Positions 1-10,749 of a stretch of 64,000 nucleotides of DNA are shown here, in pieces (position 1 is the first letter of the stretch; the number at the start of each line of letters is the position of its first letter). Below the pieces are notes generated by a model. The model ran no database searches and was not told the DNA's origin. It saw only the letters and a list, made by a program, of their open reading frames with translations. The position numbers and the translations under genes are program-made. The stretch is from contig JAKGHH010000002.1 of assembly GCA_022828595.1 (NCBI GenBank), positions 71,520,383-71,584,382 of the forward strand, read 5' to 3'. The stretch is from Nelumbo lutea (taxonomy: Eukaryota; Streptophyta; Magnoliopsida; Proteales; Nelumbonaceae).

Positions 1-400
1 GGATTTAATTTTTGTCTTATTTGCTTGTGAGAAGTAAAATGATGTGTCTGCAGCTTAGATGAAGGAGAATGGAGAAAGGAGGACGATTGTTGGTTTGGGA
101 ATGAGGTAAGAAGCAAAATGATGTAATCCCCACTTGAAATAGAGAGAATTGATGTAGGAGGGTGGTGTAATTTTAATTAATTAATTTATTATTTTTTGGT
201 ATTTGGTGATACATACCACTAATAACACCTTCCCAAAAGTTGGTGGTTGTGAGAATTGAATCCACATCTACTCTGGAGCAAACCAACTAACATACCAATT
301 GAATCACCTCTCAATCGGTAGAGGGTGGGTGGTGCAAATTATAATCCAGTTTTTGGGATGCAAAATTTGCACTACCAATAAATACAAATTAGACATGCAG
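1..400. mobile_element. PIF/Tourist-like MITE, partial, interrupted by a SINE
   Basis: The stretch matches, in the same order, parts of the larger element at 16,362-16,907: an early 'gtcttatttg' block followed by 'gagaagtaaaat', then a 'gatgcaaaatttgcac' block near 357 and 'aataaatacaaat' near 379. The left terminus is outside the window. A tRNA-type SINE splits the copy at about 175-320. Membership in the family is seen by similarity only, because the terminal repeat is missing. Confidence 0.5.
175..320 (-). mobile_element. tRNA-derived SINE (minus strand)
   Basis: Read on the minus strand, it carries a polymerase III A-box-like 'ggtgattcaattggtatg' and a B-box-like 'ggattcaattc' about 40 bases on. 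It resembles the SINE copy at 19,327. Similar flanks ('aggagggtggtg' at about 160 and 'agagggtgggtggtg' at about 321) look like a degenerate target duplication. The insertion interrupts a MITE sequence that is continuous in the copy at 16,362-16,907. Confidence 0.55.
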
Positions 401-840
401 ATGCAGGTGATTTCTATTAAATTAATATCCATTCAGTTTTACTAAGGAGTCATACAGTCCCATGGAATTAGTTGCGCATATATGAAACTAATGATCATGC
501 ATTTTGTTAATTCCTACATTATGGACAATTGGACATGAAGATGCTGGTGATTTCCATAGCTCTACATTTCTACCTTTCTCTTCTGTCCCTGCACAGATTT
601 ATCTAATTTGGCTAAAAATTAAATGAACCTAAAACAGCTTGATTTGTTCCAAACCTTGCATTATTCAGAAATACCTAACATAAGGATATACAGTTGAAAG
701 TATCAGAGATTTGATTTGTTCAAGAGTGAATATTGGACATTAAATGGATTAATTTCATGGATGTATTACTAGAAATTGAAAAAGTTCAAACTCAAATTCT
801 GCTATGAAAGCTTTGACAAAAAGAACGTTGGTGAAGTTAA
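401..840. other. Intergenic, nothing recognised
   Basis: AT-rich sequence without a supported coding region. No terminal repeats or tandem structure were seen. Confidence 0.5.
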
Positions 841-843
841 TTA

Positions 844-960
844 GGCTCAATTTGGAAAGAGTATAAATAAAAAAATGTAGTGTAAAACCTTACATTTTGT
901 ATTATTTTGTATGTATTTATACTATACATATTTATATTTGTACTCTTTCTAAACTAAGCC
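844..960. mobile_element. PIF/Tourist-like MITE (GGCTCAGTTTGG family), 117 bp
   Basis: It is bounded by inverted ends ('ggctcaatttggaaagagta' at the left, 'tactctttctaaactaagcc' at the right) and flanked by TTA at 841-843 and 961-963. That target duplication is the PIF/Harbinger signature. Nearly the whole element is palindromic. Related copies lie at 6,890-7,239, 16,908-17,106 and about 20,300-20,390. Confidence 0.75.
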
Positions 961-963
961 TTA

Positions 964-2379
964 GGATTCTTCACATCCATGCAATGTTTCGACTTTGCAT
1001 GGATGCTCTTGGAGCATTTGATTTTTCACAGTACACAAGCAGTTCTCAATTCATCTAACCATATTATGAGGTTAGGCTTTTGCCATAAACATGCATAAGT
1101 GAGTACTATGTTATGGACTTAGACTCCTCTAGCGTCTTGTGAGGCACTTGAACAGTAGCTTGTCGTTCCACAAATCAACCTTTCTCACTTAGAGTGCTCT
1201 CATGATTCTTGAGACTAAGTAGTTCACCAACCCATCCCTCACATTAAGGTACACACTTAGGTAACAAAGGCACAATACTCATAAAGGAAAGAGAGACGAA
1301 GAATTCAAAAGAATTCCTTGAATTGCTTAAGAGAGGAATACAATACTTGATTGCTTGGTAAATGCAAATGAAGGAAAGGGTCCCCAGTCCATTTATAGGC
1401 ACTTCCACATCTTTAAAGGATTTCTCTAGAACATGAATGTTCAAGACTTGCTTCTAAACTCTTCATTTTTCTAAAATTATATTAATCCCTTAGGTACATG
1501 AATGCTTTAGAATAGTTCTAGAAGTATGTACAAGTATGTGCAAAGTTCAAGGGTGTTCATGAGGCTTTTAAAATGCTTTCGAAATTTCCTTGAACAGTCT
1601 TTAGAGTATTCTTGAAACCTCTTCCATCAGCCCTCTTCACAGTAGTGTCGAGTCATATAATCTCAACCTTGACACCTCGTGACAACTAGCTACCCACCAA
1701 GAGCTATATATAGTTTCCAAGATTCAAAGTACTGCAATGTATTGCATCATATCGTATGTATCGATTTTCAGGATCATGATCAATATGCTAAATATAGAGT
1801 TGGATCGTATTTTCATCCCTAAACAAAGAGTTTTGATGGAACGAAACTCTTGATATACGAATTTTATGCATCCAGAGTATCAATACTTTAAACCTTACAA
1901 CACTAGAAAACAAACATATTTGAAGATATTGTGATACTTTATACCACCTACTATTCAGTTGGCCCTCTTGGCTCTATGTCTATACCCATAAACTACATTA
2001 TTTTGGACAATCAGATGAGATGATTTGAAAGTAGAATCAAGTGAAACCTTTGTAACCTCAGGTGTTAGAAAAGAAGGATCAGAAAAGCTTGGAGGACCAC
2101 AAACCTTTCCACTGGTTTCTTGATTTTATTTTTGGGCGGAGCAGACCTTGTTCGAGCAGTTCACATCAAACAATCAGGGCCACTGAAGTTGAGCTCAGGA
2201 CCGCCTAATTACTTTATTTTGATTCAATTCCACCTATATGTAGGCTATGTAGCTACTCGTGCTTTTCAGTTATCACAATCCTTTTCTTGGTGGAATGGAC
2301 GTAAGTGGCCTCACTTGGTGGTTTGATTGGATGAATAACGAGTGATTAAGACTTTACCAAGTAGGCCACTTGAAGGCAA
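964..2379. other. Intergenic; possible decayed LTR in its first part
   Basis: No supported gene. The part from about 1,040 to 1,720 has the texture of a decayed LTR read on the minus strand, with a 'cctataaatgg' TATA-like motif near 1,390, but no matching partner, primer site or coding domain was found. From 1,720 to 2,379 I recognise nothing; a 68-codon open frame at 2,120 has no recognisable family. Confidence 0.25.
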
Positions 2380-2572
2380 GGCTGTGTTTGGAAATGATGC
2401 AAATAGTGTCTATGCAAATATACAGTGCATTATGGTTCATGCAAAAGCAAAATTGGATTAGTTTTGCATTGACAAATTTACTTTCTTACCAAATAACTTT
2501 TAGTTGTAATGTAATTGTGGATGCAAATCAGAGTGCATAGTTACACTTTTTGCACCTTTTCCAAATGCAGCC
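2380..2572. mobile_element. PIF/Tourist-like MITE (GGCTGTGTTTGG family), 193 bp
   Basis: It starts 'ggctgtgtttgg' and ends 'ccaaatgcagcc', which are inverted copies, with the 'gatgcaaat' subterminal blocks found in the better-preserved copy at 4,210-4,448. The flanks (CAA and TAA) are not an exact target duplication, so this copy is older or has altered ends. Confidence 0.65.
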
Positions 2573-2758
2573 TAAATACCAATAATTGAGTTAGGACATT
2601 TGAGGTTATCAACCTTCAAAAGTGGCCAGATGTCCTAATTCTTAGTACTTGGTGTATTGCTGGGTTAATATATTGGCATAAACAATTAATGTCCATCTCA
2701 GTAAGGAAAACCCATTATAATGGGTTCTTTATTTTTAAACTTCTTGCCACTATCTATC

Positions 2759-3068
2759 AATGTTTTAAACTTCTTGATAGATAGTCTGAAAGAACTAGAA
2801 CTGCTTTGGCCACCAATTTTTAGGTTAGTGGTTCGACTGTCCAGTCTGAATGGATGACCTGTTATAATTAAAAATAAAAATATAGTGAAAAACTGTTGTT
2901 CGGGTCAAACAAGTTGACGAATTGATTGTCTAGATAAATGGGTTGTTGACCAAACCAACGGTTTTTTGGCAAGATTGCAGTTCAGGGGTGAAACAGAACT
3001 AGTTGACTGGATGATTTCCACGCCAAATGGTCCAACTGTTTGGGTCAACTATGGTTCGAAAACCGTAG
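2759..3068. mobile_element. hAT-like MITE (CAAGGTTTTTAAAA family), degenerate
   Basis: The ends resemble 'caatgttttaaa' and 'ttcgaaaaccgtag'. The interior has the family's 'gggtcaa', 'caacggtttt' and 'gaaacagaac' blocks in the same order as the copies at 12,563, 30,783, 36,011 and 40,809. Flanks 'tatctat' and 'tatctac' are similar but do not register exactly. Classification rests on the better copies with clean 8-bp duplications. Confidence 0.55.
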
Positions 3069-3111
3069 TATCTACAACAAAGCAAGATGAATCAAAAGCA
3101 CAATTGATTTA

Positions 3112-3516
3112 GGGGGGTGTTTTACAATAATGTGAATGTCTTTGTTTTTGTTTTGTTTTTTTTTTGTTTTCTCCTTTAAATTGACACATTGGCAAAAAAA
3201 CACAAAAGTTGTGTTCTTGAACTTTGTTTTCATTTTGAGAAGTAAAAATAAGTTGGTTTTGTTTCGAAAAGCATTTCATGTTTTTAAAATCATCAAAAGG
3301 ATGGTCTTTAAAACAAAAACAAACTTCGGAGCACAAATATTATATGATTTGTGAAAGATAATGAAAGATCATTAAATGAAAAGAGTTATATTACATGTCT
3401 TTGATTTCATATTTAAAAACTAATAAGACACACAGACACAAACAATAACATGTTTTCCAATAACATACTTATTTTTGGATCTCACAACAAAAACAATTCA
3501 GCCGAAGAACACCCCC
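3112..3516. mobile_element. PIF/Harbinger-like MITE, 405 bp
   Basis: Inverted termini 'ggggggtgtt' and 'gaacaccccc' are flanked by TTA at 3,109-3,111 and 3,517-3,519, the target duplication expected for PIF/Harbinger. Short open frames occur on both strands inside it but look like chance products of T-rich or A-rich DNA. Confidence 0.7.
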
Positions 3517-3519
3517 TTA

Positions 3520-4206
3520 GAGTTGAGACATTCAACCTCTGATATTTTTCACTCTTTAAAGTTTTAGGTTTGATATACTATCCATATTGGGCCCAGTGTG
3601 ACGAGTCCTCTTCATCGCAAAATTGCACTGAAAATGACTTATTAGTTTTCACAATGTGTGTGTATATGTGTTAAGATTCAATTCTTTAAAACAACCAAAA
3701 GCTAACAAACGAAAAAAAAAGATATAGCCTATTATAGGGATGTAAATAGTAATAAAAAAAAATCAATTTTTATATTCAAAATTTGATATAATTTAATTGA
3801 ATTCGAATAATTTAAATATGATTGTTGGTCGAATTCCAACATCAAACTTAGAAGTTATTTTAATTTATTAAATCAAATTCGGATATAACCTAATTCAATC
3901 CAATAAATATCTAAATTAATTATCAACATTGCTATACAAATATAGGATTATCCAAATTCCCTTCATTTTTCTCTAATCAAATTGCATTGCACGTTATTTC
4001 TTTATTTGATGGAATATGATGGCAAAACAATTCAGTTTACTCTGATTCGAATTCAGAGATTTGAATTGATTGGTCAAATTTAAAACTTTGGTTCCTCTGC
4101 TTGTAGTGCTTAATGTCCCTGGGATGGGGTAACCGCTGTATCTTGTGCCCATTTGGAGGGCTGCAGCTTTGGTTTTCGAGGTTGTCCCCCCATGGACCAC
4201 CACCTA
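3520..4206. other. Intergenic, AT-rich; one weak transposon-like patch
   Basis: No gene seen. From about 3,735 to 3,945 there is an 'agggatgtaaatag' start and repeated 'gaattcgaata'-type motifs resembling the hAT-like element at 38,929, but no right terminus or target duplication was found. Confidence 0.35.
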
Positions 4207-4209
4207 TAA

Positions 4210-4448
4210 GGCTGTGTTTGGTTGCAGTGCAAATAAATTTGCATTGATGTAAAACTATAGTAGTGTAAATGATATGAGTGTAAATTTTGACTTGTTTTTG
4301 TTTTCAAAATTTACTTTTATTTTATTTGAATATTGCAGTATAAAGGAAGTAAAATAAGACTTTACACAAAACGGAGTAAAACCCAAAACAAAATTAAACC
4401 AAAAATTGTATTCTTTTCATTAAGATTGCACTACAACCAAACACAGCC
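4210..4448. mobile_element. PIF/Tourist-like MITE (GGCTGTGTTTGG family), 239 bp, best-preserved copy
   Basis: The left end 'ggctgtgtttggttgcagtg' and the right end 'cactacaaccaaacacagcc' are inverted repeats. The element is flanked by TAA at 4,207-4,209 and 4,449-4,451. This pattern is diagnostic of Tourist-type, PIF/Harbinger-mobilised MITEs. Relatives in this window lie at 2,380, 16,362, 17,360, 20,716, 42,222 (partial) and 49,803. Confidence 0.85.
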
Positions 4449-4451
4449 TAA

Positions 4452-5589
4452 ACTATTTTAATGAAAAATCTTGACGGCCCTAATTGGCTGTCAGCCTGTT
4501 GGTTGAAAGACGATCCGCTGACTCGCTGAGCCTTTTTGAATATGTGCCCCTTTGGAAAGGTTAAGATGAACATTCAGCTAAGTTGGTTCAATTGTTTATT
4601 TAAGGCACTTGAAAAGTTGGAATTAGCTAAATTAAAAGGCTGAAGGAATCAGTTTGAGCTCTTTAAAATTTTCATCAAACATAGCTAAAAGCCAGATTTA
4701 GAACGCTTCAAAACAATTGAACCAGCTTAACTGAATCTTCAGATCAGCCCTCCCAAACTGAACCCTGTCTCTTTCCCCTTTGGGATGTCCAGTGGCCCAC
4801 TCACTCACTTCGAATTATTGTTGTGGGCCGAGGTCACGAGTGGGCCCACGGTCATCTTGCTCTTTGAATTATTAACTCAAATTGGAATAACAAGTGCCAC
4901 AAACCAAGCAAGAACAGCCCTCAGCCTGGCCCATTCATGGCAAGACTCGTCCTAATCACCCTCTAATTTGTTTTAATCAGTCTTAATCGGCCAGATCATG
5001 CATGAGACCTTGGATTTGGCATAATCCAAACATTCGACCGAGTATGACAAAATCAGCTGACCTCAGTCCGTACTGGCGCAACATTGTATGGTTGGGGCTC
5101 GGAGTCTTGTCAATTCGGCTGGTGCTGCTGCACAAGGCATTTGCTCTCCGAGTTCACGAAGGGATCCATAATTCATGAGTTTTGGACCGGACACCCGGTT
5201 CAAAATTGCAACCCTGTATTGAGTTCTGTAGCAAATGGGGATAGGACAGTTGTGTTGAGAGCACAATTGGGTTGTTATTGTTCTTTTTCTTTATTGGATA
5301 AATTACTTTTACCTCTTCTTCTTGGGAATACCTATTAACATACTTAGCCCCTTGTATTCTAGGGTTTTTCTGATGAGTATTAACATACTCAGCCTTTATA
5401 GTTTAGGGTTTGTTTGTTTCAATTCCTCCACTAACATGCAGTTGATCAGTTTTAATGACCGAATCTTCACATCACATTAAAAATTTTTAAGATGTCCAAT
5501 GTGCCTTTACGGCACCTTCTTCAATGATTTATGAACAAAAAAATGTTCTTGATTGAATGGTCAAATTTTCCATCATAGCAAAAACTGGA
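4452..5589. other. Intergenic, nothing recognised
   Basis: Less AT-rich than its surroundings in places, but no domain, splice-consistent exon chain or terminal repeat was recognised. An 84-codon open frame at 5,084 and the reverse frame over it show no family features. A short direct repeat ('attaacatact' followed by 'agggttt') occurs at about 5,334 and 5,378. Confidence 0.4.
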
Positions 5590-6330
5590 TGAAAAATAAA
5601 ATAACAATAACAATAAGAGATGCCAAAACTATATTTAGTATTTATCAATATGGTAAATAATCTATGAAGCCAGAAAAACATGATACCGGAAAGACTTCGA
5701 CCAAATGTATACTTATATATTATGGATGACATTTTTTTTGATGAAAACATCAAAACTTGTGAATTTTGATGAAAACCCATGCGATTGGATGACATTTTTA
5801 TGATGTTGATTGGTTGGTTGTAAGTTTTTCTAGCATCATAGTCGAACCCTTATATTATCAACAAATGTATACTTATATATTATGGTTTAACTATGACTTT
5901 AAAAAGACATGATATACAAAAATAAAAAAATTATAGAAAAAATCTATAATACCGGAAAGACATGATATCAGAAGAATTTTGACTAATTAAATCACCCTGT
6001 GAATTTTTGATTAATACCACCTGATTGATCATCTCTTTAGGCCAGGAAACCAAGGTTGGTACATTGGGCCTCAACTCTTTATGCATCCAAAGACTCTAAG
6101 TTTTTGTTCAGAAACTGCCCATTAAAAACCTTGGTTTGGATGTAGGGAAAACCTATAATGCCGGAAAGTCATGATATTAGAAGAGTTTAGACCAATCCAA
6201 ACAATCAAAACCACTGTGAATTTTGATCAATACCATCTTATTGGTTATTACTTTTGTGATACTAATTGATTGGTTATAAGTTTTTTTCGTATCATGTCTT
6301 TTCGATATTATAGTCGAACCCTTGGATGTA
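5590..6330. mobile_element. Cluster of degenerate MITEs with CTATAAT..GAAAGACATGATA termini
   Basis: The clearest copy runs from about 6,143 to 6,320. Its left arm has 'ctataatgccggaaagtcat' and its right arm ends 'cttttcgatattatag' followed by 'tcgaaccc', an inverted match over about 25 bases. Partial copies with the same arms and the shared interior 'gtgaattttgat' lie at about 5,675-5,855 and 5,905-6,040, and another fragment at 7,551. The superfamily is not clear; no coding capacity is visible. Confidence 0.5.
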
Positions 6331-6889
6331 AGGTGTAAAGGATTTTGGGCTGAAAATTGCCCATGAGAACAGATTTATAGGGGAATATGTTTTCAGGTGG
6401 AAGGTTCCTAGGCAGTTATTAGATATTATTATTATTATTTTTTCATGTGGATCGACTAGAAAACAACTATTTGGTTATTAGCATAATCTAGTAGCGTTCA
6501 CCATTTATCAGATTTTTTGGCTTGTATACCAGGCTATAGAAGGTTCAAATTTTGAAAGAAAGATTAAGTTTCTACTTTGTCTAAGTGACAAGAAGATTAT
6601 TGAGCTGAAGCCTAAAACTTCATTTAACAAGAAATAGGCTTGGCTAAGAAGTGGAGGTGAACACTTTTTAGACAACTAGCCAGAGGAAGCTGATTTGCAC
6701 CGCGGGATTCAAGACTCAGTTCACTGTGAAAATCCTGCACATGAGAGAGAAAAATAAGAGAAAGGGGAAAACAAAGAACGAAACGGAATTTTCAGTGAAA
6801 ACTTTTTTTCCAGAAGCTGACCTTGGATGTTTCCTGAGTGTTTCTTGTCCAGAATTCTAGTAAGTTCATCATCATTTGTACCCTATAAA
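6331..6889. other. Intergenic, nothing recognised
   Basis: No supported gene or repeat boundary was found. There is a short ATT run at about 6,424-6,440. Confidence 0.45.
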
Positions 6890-7239
6890 CACAAATTTTC
6901 TCCCAAAAGGAGTACAAATGCAAATTTGTAGAGTGTAAAATCTTATATTTTGTATTATATTTTTATGTATTTGCACAGTATATATTTATACTTGTACTCC
7001 TTCCAAATTGACCCTTAGGCTCAGTGAAGGAGTACAAATACAAATATATACAGTGCAAATATATACATACAAAATAATACTAAACATAAGGTTTTGTACT
7101 CTGCATATTTGTATTTGTACTCCTTCCAAACTGAGCCTATAAATACAAATATATACAATACAGATACATATAAAATAATAAAAAATACAAGATTTTATAC
7201 TCTACATATTTATATTTGTACTCCTTCCAAACTAAGCCT
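6890..7239. mobile_element. Three abutting PIF/Tourist-like MITEs (GGCTCAGTTTGG family)
   Basis: Three copies of the roughly 120-bp palindromic family follow one another: about 6,900-7,014, 7,019-7,138 and 7,139-7,236. Each has the inner 'acaaatacaaata' and 'tttgtactccttcca' blocks. Junctions read 'cccttaggctcag' and 'gagcctataaata', so neighbours share or nearly share the TTA/TAA target. The first copy has lost its left terminus. Confidence 0.65.
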
Positions 7240-7579
7240 TAATATCACATTTTAAAACATTACAATTTTCTTCATTAATCATCATGTCATTTGATATTCT
7301 TTTCATGGGTGGGGAAGAAATTGAAATTAATAAGAGGGGATAATGCTTTCTTGCAAAGAATATATTCAACTTGTTCATCAAAAGATTGAAGTAGATAAGA
7401 AAATAGTAAAGGGGTGTCAAATTTCATGATGGAAATATGGTATAGCTGTATTTGTGTAAGGAATTGAAGTAGATGAAACCTTCTAATTATTTAGAATTCT
7501 TGAACAATATGACAAGAATGCTTTTATACTTGATTGGTTATTGATGTTAGGGAAAAGTCTACATTGCCCGAAAAAAGAA
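7240..7579. other. Intergenic, nothing recognised
   Basis: A 62-codon minus-strand open frame has no recognisable features. A MITE fragment similar to the 6,143 copy starts near 7,551. Confidence 0.4.
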
Positions 7580-7960
7580 ATGATATTGAAAAATCTATTT
7601 ATTTGCTTTCTTTATTGTAGTTCCACTTGATTTGCTGAAAGGTCATTTTTTGGTAACTTGCTTACTATTCAATTAAATCACGAGGCATTGTTTTGTAATA
7701 TAGATGGAGCATTTGAAATGACCTCTCTATTGCTTTGGTCTAATGCTAATAAAGGTTGTGTTTGATACCATATTGCTATTTCAACTATACATGTCAACGA
7801 TCAATCTTACACATGCATTTATCTTCTTGAAGTGACTTTTCATATTTGATATGACAATACATTTCTCACTAGTTTGTATTCATAAACCTAAAACATTTCA
7901 GCTAAAAACAGCAATGTACCAAACACACCCAAAACCTAAAAGCGAAAAATGCTGAAGGTT
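7580..7960 (+). repeat. Direct repeat R, copy 1 (without MITE insertion)
   Basis: This block recurs in the same orientation at about 12,990-13,830 and partly at about 13,890-14,010. Shared runs include 'tttgctttct', 'attaaatcacgag', 'cattgttttgtaatata' and 'agtttgtattcataaaccta'. It matters because copy 2 carries a hAT-like MITE at the point where this copy is uninterrupted. The nature of the repeat is unknown; no terminal structure was identified. Confidence 0.6.
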
Positions 7961-7966
7961 AGGCAT

Positions 7967-8095
7967 TGGTAGCTGTAGGATTCTTCACTAGGATTTCTAG
8001 CCAGATAAGGAAACATGAGTCCTAGGACTCTCCACTAATTACCCTTCTCCTCTTCATCAGTCACCTCCAATTCTCTCACAACTTTCTCTCTTCTA
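7967..8095 (+). repeat. Ty1/copia 5' LTR remnant
   Basis: About 65 bases ('taggattcttcac', then 'ggaaacatga', then 'cctag') match the start of the right LTR at 12,321 in the same order. Compared with that LTR the middle portion is missing. No primer binding site is evident before the gag start at 8,102, so the 5' end is damaged. Confidence 0.5.
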
Positions 8096-8101
8096 TAGTC
8101 A

Positions 8102-9290
8102 ATGTCTCCAACATCACATGTTATACCTTCCTTTGAAGCTTAAAGGAGCTAACTATTTGGTGTGGAGAGCATAATTTCTTCCAATTTTTTGCACTCATGA
8201 GATTGAAGGGGTCATAGATGGGTATGTTAATTACCTTGTCCACCAAAAAAATCTTGGGATTTTTAGACTGCACTCTACATCAGAATTCAGATTTGAATTT
8301 TATACCTACAACAATTCAAATTTATGAACACCTCCACCTATAACACCCATATCCACCCATGAATTGGCATCAATTCCGATCTGGCACCTACCCCAATTAT
8401 ACGATGGAGCTAGAATTTCAGAGGTAGACTGAACGGTAAAAACCCCAAAATTCTTAGGTACAAATTCATCTGCTTCTACTCTTAATCCTAGATACTTAGC
8501 ATGGATGAAACTAGGGGTGGTCATTTCAGCCCGGGCCCAGGCCAAATCAGGCCCACAAATTTTAGGGCTAGGCTTGGGCCTAATACTTCAAGCCCGGCCT
8601 GGCCCGCATATATTTAAAATTACACATTTTGTGTATAATGTATACATGTTATTTTACATTTTATTATATAAATATTATAACATTATATGTATAATTTATG
8701 TTATATGTAATATTTTATATTATATAATGTATAAAATAAGTTTATGGGCATGTTATGTCATTTAATATATAGATGGGTAATGTTTTATATATGAGTGACA
8801 TTGGTCCAGAATCCGGCCGAGCCCGTATAAACATGGGATAGGGCTTATATTTCAGATCCAGAACCTTGGACTGGGCCGAGTCCGGACCTAAGCTATAACC
8901 CTTATCATAAATGCAAAGCCCAGCCTGGCCCATAATCACCCCTAGATGAAACTTGATCAATTCATATTAAGTGGGCTTATTTCCTCACTTCATCATGAAA
9001 ATGTTATTAATCAAGTCGTTAGACTTAAAACATCTAAAGAGGTCTGGAAAACCTTAGAGGACGAAGCTTTTTCTTCTCATTCCATAGCCCGATTACTTCA
9101 TCTTCGAATGCAACTTATGTCTCTTAAGAAGGGATCTTCTTCTATATTTGGGTATATTCAAAAAGCTAAAAATTATGCTAAATAATTAGCTACTGTGTTT
9201 GAACTAGTTCATAATCAAGATTTATTTACTTCTTAGTTTTCTTGGGGGAATCGGAGCTGATTATGATGGATTTATTACTTTAGTTACTAC
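8102..9290 (+). pseudogene. Ty1/copia gag pseudogene
   Basis: Translated pieces match the capsid region of plant copia retrotransposons. The N-terminal 'NYLVWRA'-like motif appears in broken frame near 8,150. A clean UBN2-type stretch is read from 8,946 to 9,185, with LDQFILSG, then VVRLKTSKEVWKTLE, then HLRMQLMSLKKGSSS, after which a stop interrupts it. In the family this protein forms the virus-like particle. Stops and frameshifts are present, an imperfect inverted duplication occupies about 8,235-8,460, and a 433-bp hAT-like MITE splits the gene at codon WM|KLDQ. It is not functional. Confidence 0.75.
8512..8944. mobile_element. hAT-like MITE, 433 bp, inside copia gag
   Basis: The termini 'taggggtggtcatt' and 'aatcacccccta'-like 'aatcacccct' + 'a' are inverted. 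The element is flanked by perfect 8-bp direct repeats GATGAAAC at 8,504-8,511 and 8,945-8,952. Subterminal regions are rich in 'gcccgg' and 'ggccca' motifs, while the centre is almost pure AT. Removing the element and one duplication restores a continuous copia gag reading frame, which fixes the boundaries independently. Confidence 0.88.
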
Positions 9291-9297
9291 CAAGTCA

Positions 9298-9595
9298 TAG
9301 GGGCGAGCAAGAAAAACTGAGAAACCGAAAAATCGAACTGAACCAATGAGACCAGACAAAAAATTCTTGTTAACCAAACCGGTTGGTTTGATATTTTCAA
9401 AAAACCGAAGATATTGGTTAACTATTATAAAAAACTGGTAGTTAACCAAACCGGTTGGTTTGATATTTTCAAAAAACCGAAGATATTGGTTAACTATTAT
9501 AAAAAACTGGTAGTTAACCAAAGCGATTGGTATATATATTATTTATAATATACTATTTTATATATAATTCTATTTTTTATTAATTCTTGGTGAGG
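9298..9595. mobile_element. hAT-like MITE fragment with 72-bp tandem repeat
   Basis: It begins 'taggggcgagca', a start seen in plant hAT MITEs whose interiors consist of 'aaccgaa'/'ttcggtt' motifs, and becomes AT-rich by 9,530. No matching right terminus was found; copia coding sequence resumes near 9,600. Within it a 72-bp unit is tandemly duplicated (9,371-9,442 and 9,443-9,514). Confidence 0.5.
9371..9514. repeat. 72-bp tandem duplication
   Basis: Two nearly identical units begin 'taaccaaaccggttggtttg' at 9,371 and 9,443. A partial third unit starts at about 9,515 with 'aaccaaagcgattgg'. The lack of divergence suggests a recent duplication inside an otherwise decayed element. Confidence 0.85.
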
Positions 9596-9599
9596 GATC

Positions 9600-10580
9600 A
9601 ATCCTCGGGGAGCATCTCATGCACGGTCTTAGTAAGAATGGTCTATATCGGCTCTTGAGTTCACCATCTCTTTTTGTTGGTGAATTGGTTTCTCATTCTT
9701 GGTATCTTTGTTTGGGCCATCCATCTCTTTGGGTTGTTAATCAAGTTCTCTCCTCTATTGAGATGTTTGCTAGTGATTTATTTTTTGCCGTTATTGTTAA
9801 GTTGCTAGAAGTCATAGGCTACCTTAAACAAATAGTCATTCTCAGTCTTCTTCTCATTTGAAGTTCATTTATTTTGTTATTATGTCTTGTTTATGAATGA
9901 TTATAATTGATTTTGTTGGATTTTCTCTATTGCACATAAATCTAATGCATTATCTATATTTTTTGCTTTAAAACCCATGTTAAAAATATCTTCTCTACTA
10001 CAATAAAAATTCTCAATTCAATTGGGAGGGGAATATTGATCTCTTGCATGCAACTTATCTTGATAAATCTGGTATTAATCACTAGGTTTTTCTTGTCCTC
10101 ATGCTCATGCCCAAAATGGTGCCCCCGAGTGTAAACATAGAGATATTATTAAGAACTCTCTAGCTTTATTATCTCATGCATTGATGCCTATGAATTATTG
10201 GGATGAAGCAATTTCTGTTGTTTTTCTTAATTAATAGGATGCCTCCCTGAGTGTTTGGCAATTCTTCTCCATACAAAAATTATTTGTGCTTGTTATCCTC
10301 ATCTCCTACCATTTAATAAACTTAAAATGGATTGCCACTCTTCTGATCTCCATGTTTTTATTAGATGCATCTCTTCTCACAAAGGTTATAGTAGGTGTTT
10401 GAATCCTTCCACTGGGTGTGTCATCATCATTTGGGATGTTGTTTTTCAGGAAAACGCTTTTTTTTTTCCTTTGTTACACCATCTCAAACACCTACTCCCT
10501 CTTCTTCTCCATCAAATACTTTTTATTTCCTCTCCATTTGTTGTTAGCACACCTCCTCTACATAGAATGCACTCTCTTTG
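9600..10580 (+). pseudogene. Ty1/copia GAG-pre-integrase and integrase pseudogene
   Basis: The 'HSWYLCLGHPS' block (about 9,689-9,723) is the HHCC-type GAG-pre-integrase motif with its usual LGHPS. Downstream, in broken frames, are 'QNGAPE' (about 10,111), 'LALLSHALMP' followed by 'YWDEA' (about 10,160-10,210), then a 'HKGY' block and 'DVVFQE', the usual order at the C-terminal side of copia integrase. In the family integrase inserts the cDNA. The core catalytic region (about 9,850-10,080) is frameshifted and unreadable as one protein. Confidence 0.7.
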
Positions 10581-10749
10581 AGTCCATTATGAGGGAAACC
10601 ACACCTATACCTACACTAGTTTGGTTTCACACCATGGTTATACTAGGTCCCAATCACAGTTTGCTAGTTTGTTGGCCACTAAGCTTCCCTTAATAGAATC
10701 ATTGCTTGTTCATTATTTTAATAATCCATCCAAACCAACTTTATTTTTT

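Noticed and set aside
1244..1444. Minus-strand 66-codon frame as a gene
   Set aside because: No domain; the surrounding sequence looks more like decayed LTR with a TATA-like motif.
5063..5338. Possible coding or organelle-derived segment, because its composition is more balanced
   Set aside because: Both strands carry similar-length open frames, no protein or organellar gene was recognised, and no junctions are visible.
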